From positions 1-64,000 of the forward strand of contig JAHJGM010000011.1 of assembly GCA_018824305.1 (NCBI GenBank): a DNA stretch of 64,000 nt. The letters run 5' to 3'. Every line of letters begins with the position of its first letter. Position 1 is the stretch's first letter. The stretch comes from a bacterium (GTDB lineage Bacteria; Campylobacterota; Campylobacteria; Campylobacterales; Sulfurimonadaceae). The translations under genes were made by a program, and so were the position numbers. Below, piece after piece: positions 1-8,779 of this stretch. The notes under the pieces were generated by a model. That model saw only the letters and a program-made list of their open reading frames with translations, was not told the origin of the DNA and did not search any database.

Positions 1-6
1 AAATAT

Positions 7-465
7 TTAAATATTTTTGATTAGTGATATTTCGTTGCATACTGGAAAATGTTTACATTTAATACAATCAGCCCATATTTTATGATCAGGCAATGATTCT
101 TTTGGAATCTCCACAAATCCTAGGTTTTCAAAAAAACTTTGTTTATACGTTAATGATAAAACCTGTTTTAAACCTAGGTTTTTTGCTTCTTCCAGACATT
201 TTTTTACGATCTCTGAACCGATGTTTTGAGATCTGTACTCATCTCTTACTATTAATGATCTCGTTTCTGCAAGTGTCGGCGAATGTACATGTAGCGCACA
301 AAAACCCACTAATTTATCACCGTCAAATGCCAATGTATATGACCTGATATTTGTAGCGATCTCATCATTGCTTCTTGGCAAGATAATTCCTGCATCTACC
401 TCAGGCTTTATGAGCTCTTGCATAGACACAATATCATTTAGGGAAGCTTTTCTATATGTTATCAT
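7..465 (-). CDS. short N-acetylglutamate synthase-like GNAT acetyltransferase
   Basis: A 152-residue stand-alone acetyltransferase whose sequence resembles the C-terminal half of ArgA: it has the family's LPRS, AETRSL and FFENLGF stretches and a Cys-rich tail (WADCIKCKHFPVC). Such proteins usually make N-acetylglutamate, the first step of arginine synthesis, but the substrate is inferred. I chose the ATG at 465 because an AGGAGG lies 9 nt upstream; a longer reading to 501 has no such site. It overlaps engB by 14 nt, the last gene of a tightly packed minus-strand run. The acetyl-CoA loop (RSQNIGSE) departs slightly from the usual R/QxxGxG/A. Confidence 0.8.
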   Translation of the reverse strand: MITYRKASLNDIVSMQELIKPEVDAGIILPRSNDEIATNIRSYTLAFDGDKLVGFCALHVHSPTLAETRSLIVRDEYRSQNIGSEIVKKCLEEAKNLGLKQVLSLTYKQSFFENLGFVEIPKESLPDHKIWADCIKCKHFPVCNEISLIKNI

Positions 466-1078
466 CTTGTACCGCCTCCTCTTGCAATATCTCATATACA
501 ACAGATACTAATTTTGAAATTCCACGCTTTTTGCTGCTTGAAACCATCAAAGCATCAGGAAATTTATGCCTAAGCGCACTTTGCTCTTTTTGATTTAATT
601 TATCTATTTTGGTAAATACCGTTAGGATTATTTGTGACTCATTTGCGACATTTAACAAAAATTCAGAGACATCTACATCAATGTCAAGCTCAGGATGGCG
701 CGAATCGACAAGATGAATAAAAAGTTTGATCTGCTCTCTTTGAGCAATATAATCGGTTAGATTCTTTTCCCAGTCATATTTCATCGATTTCGATACTTTT
801 GCATATCCAAAACCTGGAAGATCCACAAATCTTGCATATCTTTTTTCGTTGATATCTCTGTCTAAAAATGTCACGTCAAAATAGTTGATAAGTCTTGTCT
901 TCCCGGGTGTAGAAGAGACTTTCGCCAGTCCCTTATGGTTTGTAAGAGCATTTAACAGTGAACTCTTGCCTGCATTTGACCTAGCCATAAAAACAACCTC
1001 GTTTTGTATATCAGACGGGGGTGCTTTTTCTATATTTGGAGCTGAAGTTATAAACTTTGCATCTACTATATCAACCAT
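452..1078 (-). CDS. engB: ribosome biogenesis GTPase EngB/YsxC
   Basis: EngB is a small Ras-like GTPase needed for assembly of the large ribosomal subunit. The 208 residues show the G1 loop ARSNAGKSS (residues 32-40; the usual first Gly is Ala), a G3 DLPGFGYAKV and a G4 TKID. Length matches the family. Its ATG overlaps the lptA stop by one base, so it is probably translated from the same mRNA as the lipopolysaccharide-transport genes upstream. Confidence 0.95.
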   Translation of the reverse strand: MVDIVDAKFITSAPNIEKAPPSDIQNEVVFMARSNAGKSSLLNALTNHKGLAKVSSTPGKTRLINYFDVTFLDRDINEKRYARFVDLPGFGYAKVSKSMKYDWEKNLTDYIAQREQIKLFIHLVDSRHPELDIDVDVSEFLLNVANESQIILTVFTKIDKLNQKEQSALRHKFPDALMVSSSKKRGISKLVSVVYEILQEEAVQDDNI

Positions 1079-1554
1079 TATTTAGTCTCATTTTTGTCTT
1101 TGATATTAAATATCATAATGACAGGCTCTTTTTTTGCACCTTGTGCTACAGCTTTTCCGTTAATGGTGTTGAGTATTACCTTATCGCCGTCGATCTGTTT
1201 TTTTTCATTCAACTGACGAAGATGCACATTTGTATAAAATCGATACTCTTTTATTTTTGGAAGATAGATGGTTTTTTGTGCTTTACCCACATATGTCGAG
1301 TTATTTTCAGTCGTCACGAAAAAAGAAACATCCCCTTCTGCTATCATCTTTGTCGGATCATGTTTTACGTCCGTATATATTGTAACTTTCGATGCATTAA
1401 GTTCATCAACGCCTCGTTTTATTTTAACATCACCCTTGAAGATGGCTATTCCTTTTTTTTCATCACCGTCAAATGAATCGGCAGTGACTTTTAATTCATT
1501 GCCAAATAACACTCCCGATGATAAAAGCAGAGCAAAAATTGTTTTTATTTTCAT
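1078..1554 (-). CDS. lptA: lipopolysaccharide transport periplasmic protein LptA
   Basis: LptA forms the periplasmic bridge carrying lipopolysaccharide from the inner membrane LptBFGC complex to the outer membrane. The 158-residue protein starts with a hydrophobic signal peptide (about residues 1-18) followed by an OstA-type beta repeat region with the typical pattern of D-x-F-x-G-D and A-I-F-x-G-D-V. It overlaps lptC by 4 nt, which supports coupled expression of the two interacting partners. Confidence 0.9.
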   Translation of the reverse strand: MKIKTIFALLLSSGVLFGNELKVTADSFDGDEKKGIAIFKGDVKIKRGVDELNASKVTIYTDVKHDPTKMIAEGDVSFFVTTENNSTYVGKAQKTIYLPKIKEYRFYTNVHLRQLNEKKQIDGDKVILNTINGKAVAQGAKKEPVIMIFNIKDKNETK

Positions 1555-2084
1555 AATTTCTCACTATTATTGGTTATTTCATATATTGCAGAGACATTTT
1601 TTGATGTTGCATGACCTTTTTTACTGTCGTACACTAAGCTGTCTCCGGTAATTCTATCATTATTTCTATAGGAAATGTATTTACTTTCCGTTCTTAAAAA
1701 TCCTGTTTTTTGATTGTAGTTTCCATCATCACTCTTATATGTCAAACCATCGGCTCTCGTATAGACGAGATCACCGTACATACTAACGAGATGATTCTTA
1801 TATATGCCAAAATCTGACGTAATATTTGCGATCAATGCTTCTGAATTGTCGGTATAGTTTATATCAAAGACTTCATATCTGTTGACGTATCTATACCCTT
1901 TTGTACCGCTAAATATACTTTTTAATCCATCTTGATTCAAGTCATACATAGTAAAGTTAGTCAATTCCAACTGTGCAATTTCAGATTTATTGAATTTCTC
2001 TAATTTCATCGGATGAAAAAAGAGATATATCATCGCTAGACCGATCGATATATAGATAAAATAGAAATTTATATTCATATCCAA
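1551..2084 (-). CDS. lptC: lipopolysaccharide export protein LptC
   Basis: A 177-residue bitopic protein: a single N-terminal membrane segment (about residues 5-23) followed by a periplasmic beta-rich domain. It sits between kdsC and lptA, as lptC does in many proteobacteria; context plus the topology support the call more than any single motif. LptC receives lipopolysaccharide from LptBFG and hands it to LptA. It overlaps kdsC by 10 nt. Confidence 0.85.
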   Translation of the reverse strand: MDMNINFYFIYISIGLAMIYLFFHPMKLEKFNKSEIAQLELTNFTMYDLNQDGLKSIFSGTKGYRYVNRYEVFDINYTDNSEALIANITSDFGIYKNHLVSMYGDLVYTRADGLTYKSDDGNYNQKTGFLRTESKYISYRNNDRITGDSLVYDSKKGHATSKNVSAIYEITNNSEKL

Positions 2085-2569
2085 AGATCCAACAGCTGTT
2101 CTAACTGTCCATTTTCTTCGATTAAAATATCGATCATCTCTCTAACTGCACCGTCACCGCCTTTTTGTGTCAGTACACAATCAACGATCTCTTTTACTTT
2201 GACTACTCCATCATTTGGAGTAAAACTTTTTCCTACATGTGCGAGAAGATTATAGTCATTAAGGTCATCACCGATAGCGGCCACTTCCTCTTTAGGGATA
2301 TTTATCTCTTCTAAGAGCTTTTGTAAGACTGCTTTTTTATCCTTGACATCCTGATAAAGATGTTTTATCCCTAGTTCGGCAGCTCTATGCTCGACGATCT
2401 TGGATTTTCTCCCTGTGATAATAGCCAGTTCACCACCAAGTTTTCTCCAATTCACTATTGCAAAACCATCTTTGACATTAAATTTTTTAATCTCATCACC
2501 GCTGTTTGAATATATGATCCCGCCGTCGGTCATACATCCGTCAACGTCTAAAACTATCAGCTTAATCAT
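2075..2569 (-). CDS. kdsC: 3-deoxy-D-manno-octulosonate 8-phosphate phosphatase KdsC
   Basis: A HAD-superfamily phosphatase of 164 residues that releases phosphate from KDO-8-phosphate in the synthesis of the inner-core lipopolysaccharide sugar. Motif I is DVDGCMTDG near residue 8, motif II is the TGR at about 53-55, and motif IV is GDDLND at about residue 100; the protein has no cap domain, typical of KdsC tetramers. It shares a transcript with lptC and lptA, so synthesis and export of lipopolysaccharide are grouped. It overlaps hisB by 4 nt. Confidence 0.93.
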   Translation of the reverse strand: MIKLIVLDVDGCMTDGGIIYSNSGDEIKKFNVKDGFAIVNWRKLGGELAIITGRKSKIVEHRAAELGIKHLYQDVKDKKAVLQKLLEEINIPKEEVAAIGDDLNDYNLLAHVGKSFTPNDGVVKVKEIVDCVLTQKGGDGAVREMIDILIEENGQLEQLLDLWI

Positions 2570-3138
2570 AAAACATCTTTGGTACTAGGTATCCCTACTC
2601 TCTCGTTTATCGTTACTGCCCGACGAAGAGCTACTGCCAAAGCTTTAAATGAAGCTTCGATAATGTGATGCTTGTTTTTACCGCGTTGCTGGATGATATG
2701 TGCACTTATCTTTGCATTAAATATCAAAGCTCTAAAGAACTCTTCTACAAGCTCAGTATCAAAACTTCCTACTTTTCCGACAACATCAAGTTCATATACT
2801 AGAAAGGGACGATTACTCAAGTCTATGTCACAGCTTACACAAGCTTCGTCCATGACGACACTTGCATTGCCAAAGCGCTCTAGTTTTTTAACAGGATATA
2901 TGCTCTCAGCTAAAAGTGAACCAAGGACAATAGCAACATCCTCTACACTATGGTGATCATCAATGTGAACATCACCCTTACATGCTATATCCAGATCGAT
3001 CAAAGCATGCTTTGCAAAACTCTCAAGCATATGGTCTAAAAAACCAACACCTGTATGGATTTTGCTTTTACCCTCTCCGTAAAGATTTAAAGAGATAGTT
3101 ATATCGGTTTCTTTTGTTTTTCTTGTTTTATTCATCAT
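2566..3138 (-). CDS. hisB: imidazoleglycerol-phosphate dehydratase HisB
   Basis: The sixth step of histidine synthesis: dehydration of imidazole glycerol phosphate. The 190-residue monofunctional form shows the two duplicated metal-binding motifs, with FLDHMLE near residue 28 and DDHHSVED near residue 60, and a second half with HIIEASFKA. There is no fused histidinol phosphatase. Its place between kdsC and rlpA, away from other his genes, is unusual and suggests that it was inserted into a cell-envelope operon. Confidence 0.95.
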   Translation of the reverse strand: MMNKTRKTKETDITISLNLYGEGKSKIHTGVGFLDHMLESFAKHALIDLDIACKGDVHIDDHHSVEDVAIVLGSLLAESIYPVKKLERFGNASVVMDEACVSCDIDLSNRPFLVYELDVVGKVGSFDTELVEEFFRALIFNAKISAHIIQQRGKNKHHIIEASFKALAVALRRAVTINERVGIPSTKDVL

Positions 3139-3141
3139 ACT

Positions 3142-3921
3142 CTATTCCTTTACTATAAATGAACCTGCAAATTGTCCATTTGATTTATAATCTCTTGCTT
3201 CTGCCTCGCTCTGGAAGCCTTTAAGCCAAACTTTAAATACTCTTCTATCACCTGTTTGCATATCTTTTATGATTGTTTTATATCCGTCAATACCGTCAAA
3301 CTTCTTTTGTGTCACCATAGCGCCCTCAATATTGACAAAAGAACCTATTTGTAATGCAAATTCTGTTACGATCTCTTCTTTAGGTCCTTCATCAAGCTCT
3401 TTTTGCTGAGGAATAACCATTTTTCCTTTTTTTGCGAACCCTATTACTTCAAGTGTGACTAAAGCAGTTCCCGTGCCAACCATATCTATCTTTGAAGCAG
3501 CGGCTTTAGATAGATCTATGATTCTATTATCGACAAACGGTCCACGGTCATTTACACGTACTACCGCAGATTTTCCGGTTGCTTTACTTGTTACTCTCAC
3601 GATTGTGTTCATTGGCAAAGTTTTGTGGGCTGCCGTCATATCGTACATATTATAGGTCTCACCGTTAGATGTCAATTTACCATGAAAATCAGGACCGTAC
3701 CAGCTCGCACGACCAAAGAATTCATCACCTACACTTACTACGGTCGGATAATATTTTCTCCCGCGAACAACATACGGACGCATCGTTACACTGGAATATT
3801 TTTTATTATCACTGCTTGAATAATTTCTACTTGATGACGATCCACCGTAATATCTAACACCTCTTGTGCTACAACCCGCAAATAAAAATAAAACAATTAT
3901 TAAAACTAAAACTCTATTCAT
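3142..3921 (-). CDS. rlpA: RlpA septal lytic transglycosylase lipoprotein with SPOR domain
   Basis: RlpA cleaves peptidoglycan strands lacking stem peptides, mostly at division sites. The 259-residue protein has a lipobox (FAGC, Cys 17), a Ser/Tyr-rich linker, a double-psi beta-barrel with ASWYGPDFHGKLTSNGE and VNDRGPF, and a C-terminal SPOR domain (about residues 186-259) that binds denuded glycan. It overlaps the upstream LysM transglycosylase gene by 8 nt, pairing two murein hydrolases in one operon. Confidence 0.92.
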   Translation of the reverse strand: MNRVLVLIIVLFLFAGCSTRGVRYYGGSSSSRNYSSSDNKKYSSVTMRPYVVRGRKYYPTVVSVGDEFFGRASWYGPDFHGKLTSNGETYNMYDMTAAHKTLPMNTIVRVTSKATGKSAVVRVNDRGPFVDNRIIDLSKAAASKIDMVGTGTALVTLEVIGFAKKGKMVIPQQKELDEGPKEEIVTEFALQIGSFVNIEGAMVTQKKFDGIDGYKTIIKDMQTGDRRVFKVWLKGFQSEAEARDYKSNGQFAGSFIVKE

Positions 3922-5146
3922 TCAAATACAACTTGTCACCGATTTTTATAGAATTATTTTTTAAATTATTGATCGTTTTTATAAAACTGATAGTCACTTT
4001 ATTTGCTTTTGCAATAGAATCTAAAGTATCACCGTCTTTAACCATATAGTATCTCTTGTCAATACTGTTTTTAACTGCTATAGGCACGATCAAACGCTGT
4101 TTTAATGACAATCTGCTTGTTGTAAGTCTATTGAAGTCTTTAATTATTTTATAAGGGACTTTATATTTTTTTCCGATCGAAAAAAGACTGTCACCGGATT
4201 TGACCGTATGAACCATATAGATATTGCCTATACTCTCCGGATGATATTTTTGTTTGAACTCTGATAGTTTTACATACGGAATATAAATATCATACGTCTT
4301 AACATCAGGCGGTGTAAAATCATGACTTAGATGATGATTTAAAGATTTTAAATCTTTCAACGGAATACCCAATATCTTTGAAACTCTTGTCAATGATTCA
4401 CCTCTAGATACTTTTACAGTAGCTAAAGAATAAGCATTTCCGCGATTTAGTAAAAATTCATACTCGTTGTCTATAAGATAGTCTTCATCGTTTCCGACAA
4501 GTGCTAAAGCCAAGATCTTTCTGATATAGAGTCTACTCTCACGAGGAATATATCTTTTCTTTTCATCCAAAAGGACCTTCAGATCATCCGTACCGGCTTT
4601 TTTTATTGCATTGCTCAAATATCCGCCGCCACAATTATAAGCGATCGCTGCCAAGTACCATTTACCGAATTTATTGTGTAAAAATGTAAGATATCTTGCC
4701 GCTGCTTCTGATGATTTGATGAGATCGCGTCTCTCATCCACATAATCATCGATTCTTAGATGGTAAAGCTTCGCCGTACGAGGCATAAACTGCCACATTC
4801 CCGTTGCTTTCTTTTTTGAATATGCTCTTGTCGAGAAGTTTGATTCAGCCATCGCAAGATACAAGAACTCAGCAGGAACATTATATTCATTAAGAACCTC
4901 TTTGATTCTAGGAATAAATATATACGCATTGTCCATAGCATTAAAGAAGTGCTTATATTGGTATCTCGCACGTTCTGAACTTTTCATCTCATTTAGCTTT
5001 TCATCATATAAAAATGATGAATCAATGTCAAATGTTTTTAAAAGTTCTACGTCTTTATTGTTGTTTGTACTAAACGTCAGTGCGGCAAAAAGCGCATAGG
5101 GAGCCATTAAAATCAAGAATAATCTAAGCATAAAAACAATTTCCAT
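3914..5146 (-). CDS. MltD-like lytic transglycosylase with LysM repeats
   Basis: A 410-residue exported murein transglycosylase. After a signal sequence comes an SLT domain with the catalytic glutamate in AMAESNFS (Glu 101) and the GMWQFMPRTA and AYNCGGG motifs, then LysM repeats: two clear copies (about 311-355 and 366-408) and a weaker one near 241-285. LysM binds glycan. The second Met (5131) could also be the start; neither has a strong ribosome site. It is the first gene of the run ending at engB and the acetyltransferase. Confidence 0.9.
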   Translation of the reverse strand: MEIVFMLRLFLILMAPYALFAALTFSTNNNKDVELLKTFDIDSSFLYDEKLNEMKSSERARYQYKHFFNAMDNAYIFIPRIKEVLNEYNVPAEFLYLAMAESNFSTRAYSKKKATGMWQFMPRTAKLYHLRIDDYVDERRDLIKSSEAAARYLTFLHNKFGKWYLAAIAYNCGGGYLSNAIKKAGTDDLKVLLDEKKRYIPRESRLYIRKILALALVGNDEDYLIDNEYEFLLNRGNAYSLATVKVSRGESLTRVSKILGIPLKDLKSLNHHLSHDFTPPDVKTYDIYIPYVKLSEFKQKYHPESIGNIYMVHTVKSGDSLFSIGKKYKVPYKIIKDFNRLTTSRLSLKQRLIVPIAVKNSIDKRYYMVKDGDTLDSIAKANKVTISFIKTINNLKNNSIKIGDKLYLNE

Positions 5147-5218
5147 AATAAAAAGTCTTTTATTTTATCAAAAAAGAGATTATTATTAGATTAATCTAAA
5201 CATAATAAATGTATAATA

Positions 5219-5995
5219 TTAAAAAATATGAAACAATTTCTTGGCATTTTCCGTAGTAATTTTTTCTATTTCATCAATCTTAATACTTAAAAGTTCAGAC
5301 ATTTTTTCTGCAACTAATCTAGTATATGCAGGTTCATTTCTTTTCCCCCTGTGGGGCATTGGTGTAAGATATGGTCCGTCAGTTTCTATAACTAACCTCT
5401 CCAGCGGGATCTTAGGCAGTACATGTACCAATTTTTTTGCATTGTTAAATGTAAGTACTCCTCCGATCCCAAAGTAAAAATTCTCTTTTGACAAAGATAA
5501 AAGCTGTTCATCTGCATTGTAACAGTGTAATACACCCCCTACTTTGCCTGCATCCTCTTCAAGAAGGATATTTTTGGCATCATTTGAAGCATCACGTATA
5601 TGTACTATAAGAGGTTTTTTGTATTTTTTTGCAAGTCGTATCTGCCCTACAAAGACTCTTTTTTGAAGCTCTTTCTCTACTGTTTTTTCTTCATCACTGC
5701 CTTCTAGTCTAAAATAGTCCATCCCACATTCGCCAACGGCAACGCATTTCCTATGCGTTATATATTTTTCAAAATCCAGTGAATCAAACGCTTCAAGATC
5801 ATAAGGATGCACGCCTACAGCGAAGTAGATATCTTCATGAGCTTCTGCTAGCTTTATGGCTTTATCCAGTGTCAGAGGGTCAGCACCGGGTATAATGAAA
5901 CGCTTTACATCACTCTCATATGCTCTTGTTATGACATCTTCAAAATCATCATCATATCTGTTGTCATCTAGATGTATATGTGTGTCAATTATCAT
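5219..5995 (-). CDS. tatD: TatD family metal-dependent deoxyribonuclease
   Basis: A 258-residue amidohydrolase-fold hydrolase with the N-terminal DTHIHLD metal site (His 6 and His 8), GVHPYD, HIRDA, HCYNA and the ETDGPYLTP signature near the C terminus. Members act as 3'-5' exonucleases in DNA repair or quality control. It overlaps the stop of the small membrane-protein gene upstream by 11 nt, so it is probably read from the recN transcript. Confidence 0.92.
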   Translation of the reverse strand: MIIDTHIHLDDNRYDDDFEDVITRAYESDVKRFIIPGADPLTLDKAIKLAEAHEDIYFAVGVHPYDLEAFDSLDFEKYITHRKCVAVGECGMDYFRLEGSDEEKTVEKELQKRVFVGQIRLAKKYKKPLIVHIRDASNDAKNILLEEDAGKVGGVLHCYNADEQLLSLSKENFYFGIGGVLTFNNAKKLVHVLPKIPLERLVIETDGPYLTPMPHRGKRNEPAYTRLVAEKMSELLSIKIDEIEKITTENAKKLFHIF

Positions 5996-6167
5996 CTATT
6001 TTACCTTTTTTCTCGTCTTTTAAACTTTTTACGTATTTTATATTCTTTATCATCAAAATAATAAAAAAGATAGAGACTAACAGCGAAAATAAGGCTAGTA
6101 AAAGATTGTCTGCCATGTAGAAGTTAAAGCTTAACACCAGAGCGATAATAGAGATTATAAAGCACAT
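5985..6167 (-). CDS. small two-helix membrane protein, unknown
   Basis: Sixty residues with two hydrophobic segments (about 2-14 and 20-44) and a Lys-rich tail. Its ATG directly abuts the recN stop and its end overlaps tatD by 11 nt, so it is very probably co-translated with both. I do not recognise a family. The tight packing between two conserved genes is the main evidence that it is real. Confidence 0.7.
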   Translation of the reverse strand: MCFIISIIALVLSFNFYMADNLLLALFSLLVSIFFIILMIKNIKYVKSLKDEKKGKIDDN

Positions 6168-7703
6168 CTATCGGCTAGCCTCTAAAAGCTCTTTTGCAAA
6201 CTGTTTTGCCTCTTTGGTGATGCTCTCACCGCTGATGATACGAGCTATCTCCTCTATCCTGCTTTGGTTATCAAGTTCTTTAACAAAAGACTCATCGCCT
6301 TTTTTATGGATGAGAAAGTGCTGATCTCCCATAGACGTAAGCTGCGGCTGGTGTGAGATGACAAATATTTGGAAATGACTTGCCAGTTTTCGAAGCACTT
6401 TGGCAACACTCATAGACTCTTCACCGCTTAGATTTGCATCTATCTCATCAAGCATCAAAACACCGCCATTTTTGTTCATAAACTCCGATTTCAGGGCAAG
6501 TATCGCAAGACGAAGCCTGTTAAACTCACCCGTACTCACTTTATCAAGCGCCGTTGAATTTAGCTCCAGCTCTATAGTATCCTTGCCAAGCAGGTCAAGT
6601 CTGCTTTCATGTATACCTACCTTAGCGTCTCTTAGATAGAGGTCTTTTAGATACTTGTTTAGATCGTCGTTAAAAGAGCTCAACTCTTTTGCTCGTATTT
6701 CGCTTAATCTGTCTGCGAGTTCATACACCGTTTTATCTAAAACAGCGTATCTTTGTACCAGTTCATCTTTTGTGATCTCGATGTTCTCATACGCTTCTAA
6801 TTCTTTGATTTTTTGCTCTTTATACACAAGTGCTTCTTCGATACTTCCGTATCTTCTTTTGATGGCACTAAGCTCCTCTATGCGGTTTAGTACCTCTTCA
6901 ACCTCTATCTCTTCTAGCGCGCTAAACTTCTCTTCTGCGTTGTCTAAAACGACTCTAAGCTCGTTCATTGCATCGTCAAAAAAAGAGCTATCTACATCTA
7001 GCAAATCAAGTGTACTAAAGACATGATGTTCATTATCAAAAAGAGACTTAGCAAGCTCTATGCTTTCTAAAACTTTCTCTTTTTTGGAAAGCTCTTTTTT
7101 GATAGACAGAAGTTCCTCGTCTTCACCCTCTTTTGGGTTTACCTCTTGGATCTTTTGTATCTCAAAAGCAGCGAACTCTTTTAGTTCGACTATTTTTCGC
7201 TCCTCTTCCTCGATCTTTTCAAGCTCCTGCTTGACCTTTTTATACTCTAAAAAGCTTTCCTGATACTCTTTTTTGAGCTTCTGGAGACCTTGTGTCTTGT
7301 GTTCTACACGGTTATCTAAGATAGAAAGGAGATTTTCATTCTCAAAATCGCTGTAGTCTTTGAGACTCAGGTGTCTCAGGTAGTTCGAGCCGATGTCGGA
7401 CATCGCTTTTTTAGAGACGCTTTGGTTGTTGATGAAGTAGCGGGATTTCTCTTTTTTGATGTGCTTAAAAACATTTACGTCATCGCTCTCGATGCCCGTC
7501 TCATCAAGATCAAGTTCCCACGTCACACTCGATTCACAAAGAGAAGCTTCACAGCTGCTCGCACCCAGTGATGAGAGAATGGAGTTCATAAGGATGGACT
7601 TTCCGCTCCCACTGGGACCAGTAAATACCACAAGACCGCTTTTTAACTCCAACTCCACTTCATTAAAACTAAGGTAATCTTTTAAATAAAATCTTTCTAT
7701 CAT
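6168..7703 (-). CDS. recN: DNA repair protein RecN
   Basis: An SMC-like ATPase that helps repair double-strand breaks. The 511 residues show Walker A GPSGSGKS (29-36), a long Glu/Lys-rich coiled coil (about 130-350), the ABC signature-like KVSTGEFNRLRL, and Walker B VLMLDEIDANLS. It is slightly shorter than the roughly 550 residues usual for RecN, mostly through a shorter coiled coil. The neighbour nadK is a common companion in epsilonproteobacteria. Confidence 0.94.
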   Translation of the reverse strand: MIERFYLKDYLSFNEVELELKSGLVVFTGPSGSGKSILMNSILSSLGASSCEASLCESSVTWELDLDETGIESDDVNVFKHIKKEKSRYFINNQSVSKKAMSDIGSNYLRHLSLKDYSDFENENLLSILDNRVEHKTQGLQKLKKEYQESFLEYKKVKQELEKIEEEERKIVELKEFAAFEIQKIQEVNPKEGEDEELLSIKKELSKKEKVLESIELAKSLFDNEHHVFSTLDLLDVDSSFFDDAMNELRVVLDNAEEKFSALEEIEVEEVLNRIEELSAIKRRYGSIEEALVYKEQKIKELEAYENIEITKDELVQRYAVLDKTVYELADRLSEIRAKELSSFNDDLNKYLKDLYLRDAKVGIHESRLDLLGKDTIELELNSTALDKVSTGEFNRLRLAILALKSEFMNKNGGVLMLDEIDANLSGEESMSVAKVLRKLASHFQIFVISHQPQLTSMGDQHFLIHKKGDESFVKELDNQSRIEEIARIISGESITKEAKQFAKELLEASR

Positions 7704-7809
7704 CTTTTTATAACCTTATGATGCTTCTATCATCTGTATTTTATATAGTTTAAAGTAGAAAATATCGTTTTTATTGCATTTTGTCATATTTTTGAGCTAA
7801 TAGTGAACT

Positions 7810-8655
7810 TTATTCTCCCCAGCGAAGTTTCTCTTTTAAGACATCGAAGTAGTTAAACTCTTTTTTGTGTATCAGTTTTGCAGGGTTTTTTGCCAGTTTT
7901 ATGCTGATAGTGTCGCCTGAGCCAAATTCGTACATATCTTGTCCGTCTACGATAAGAAGAGCTGATTTGTCAGGTGTTTTCATGTCTATGGAGAAGTGTC
8001 CCGGAAGAACGACCGGTCTTTGCGTCAGCGAGTGGGGACAGATCGGTGTAAGTGAGAACACGTTTGTCAAAGGAAACAGAACAGGACCGCCTGCCGAGAG
8101 ATTATATGCGGTCGAACCCGTAGGAGTAGAGACGATGACGCCATCGCCGTAGTATGTATTGAAAGCTTTGTCGTCTACAAGTGTCTCTATGCGGATCATC
8201 TTGGAGATCGACGGACGGGTAAGTACAACGTCATTAAATGCAAATATCGTATTTTCAGATTCTTGTGTCTTGATAGTAGCCTGTAAAACAGCTCTATGGT
8301 CGATGCGATACTCACTTCTAACAAGCAGTTGAATAAAATCTTTCATCTCATCTATCGAAAGATCAGCTAAAAATCCGAGTTTTCCTGCATGAACTCCAAG
8401 AACCGGTATCTGGTATTTGTAAGATCTTCGAACGGTGGAGATGAGAGTGCCGTCTCCCCCAATACTGACAAGTATATCGCATTTTTGGCATAAAGTCTCA
8501 AACTCCTGACCCATGACATCTATCATCCCGCCGCTGATGCTGTCGATGAAAACCTCAATACCATACGACTCAAACAAACTTTTTATGTCATAAAATATAT
8601 CTTTTAATTCGGGAGTGGACGGTCTGAGAATAATGCCGACTCTTTTAATATCCAT
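7810..8655 (-). CDS. nadK: NAD kinase
   Basis: Phosphorylates NAD to NADP. The GGDGTLI motif and the downstream NDVVLTR and GDGVIVSTPTGSTAYNLSAGGP stretches are diagnostic. I place the start at the ATG at 8655 (MDIKRVGI), where family members begin; an in-frame TTG at 8694 would add 13 Lys/Phe-rich residues and has no clear ribosome site. It lies 106 nt before recN and diverges from the cation ATPase gene. Confidence 0.93.
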   Translation of the reverse strand: MDIKRVGIILRPSTPELKDIFYDIKSLFESYGIEVFIDSISGGMIDVMGQEFETLCQKCDILVSIGGDGTLISTVRRSYKYQIPVLGVHAGKLGFLADLSIDEMKDFIQLLVRSEYRIDHRAVLQATIKTQESENTIFAFNDVVLTRPSISKMIRIETLVDDKAFNTYYGDGVIVSTPTGSTAYNLSAGGPVLFPLTNVFSLTPICPHSLTQRPVVLPGHFSIDMKTPDKSALLIVDGQDMYEFGSGDTISIKLAKNPAKLIHKKEFNYFDVLKEKLRWGE

Positions 8656-8779
8656 TTTTTTCAAAAATAACTCTTTATATCTTTTTTTAAACAATTATAC
8701 ACTTTTTTATGGTTAAAATCTAATGTAGCAGTAATATAGCGACTTATGCGATGTACATGTAAAGGGATGGTAAAACGGT

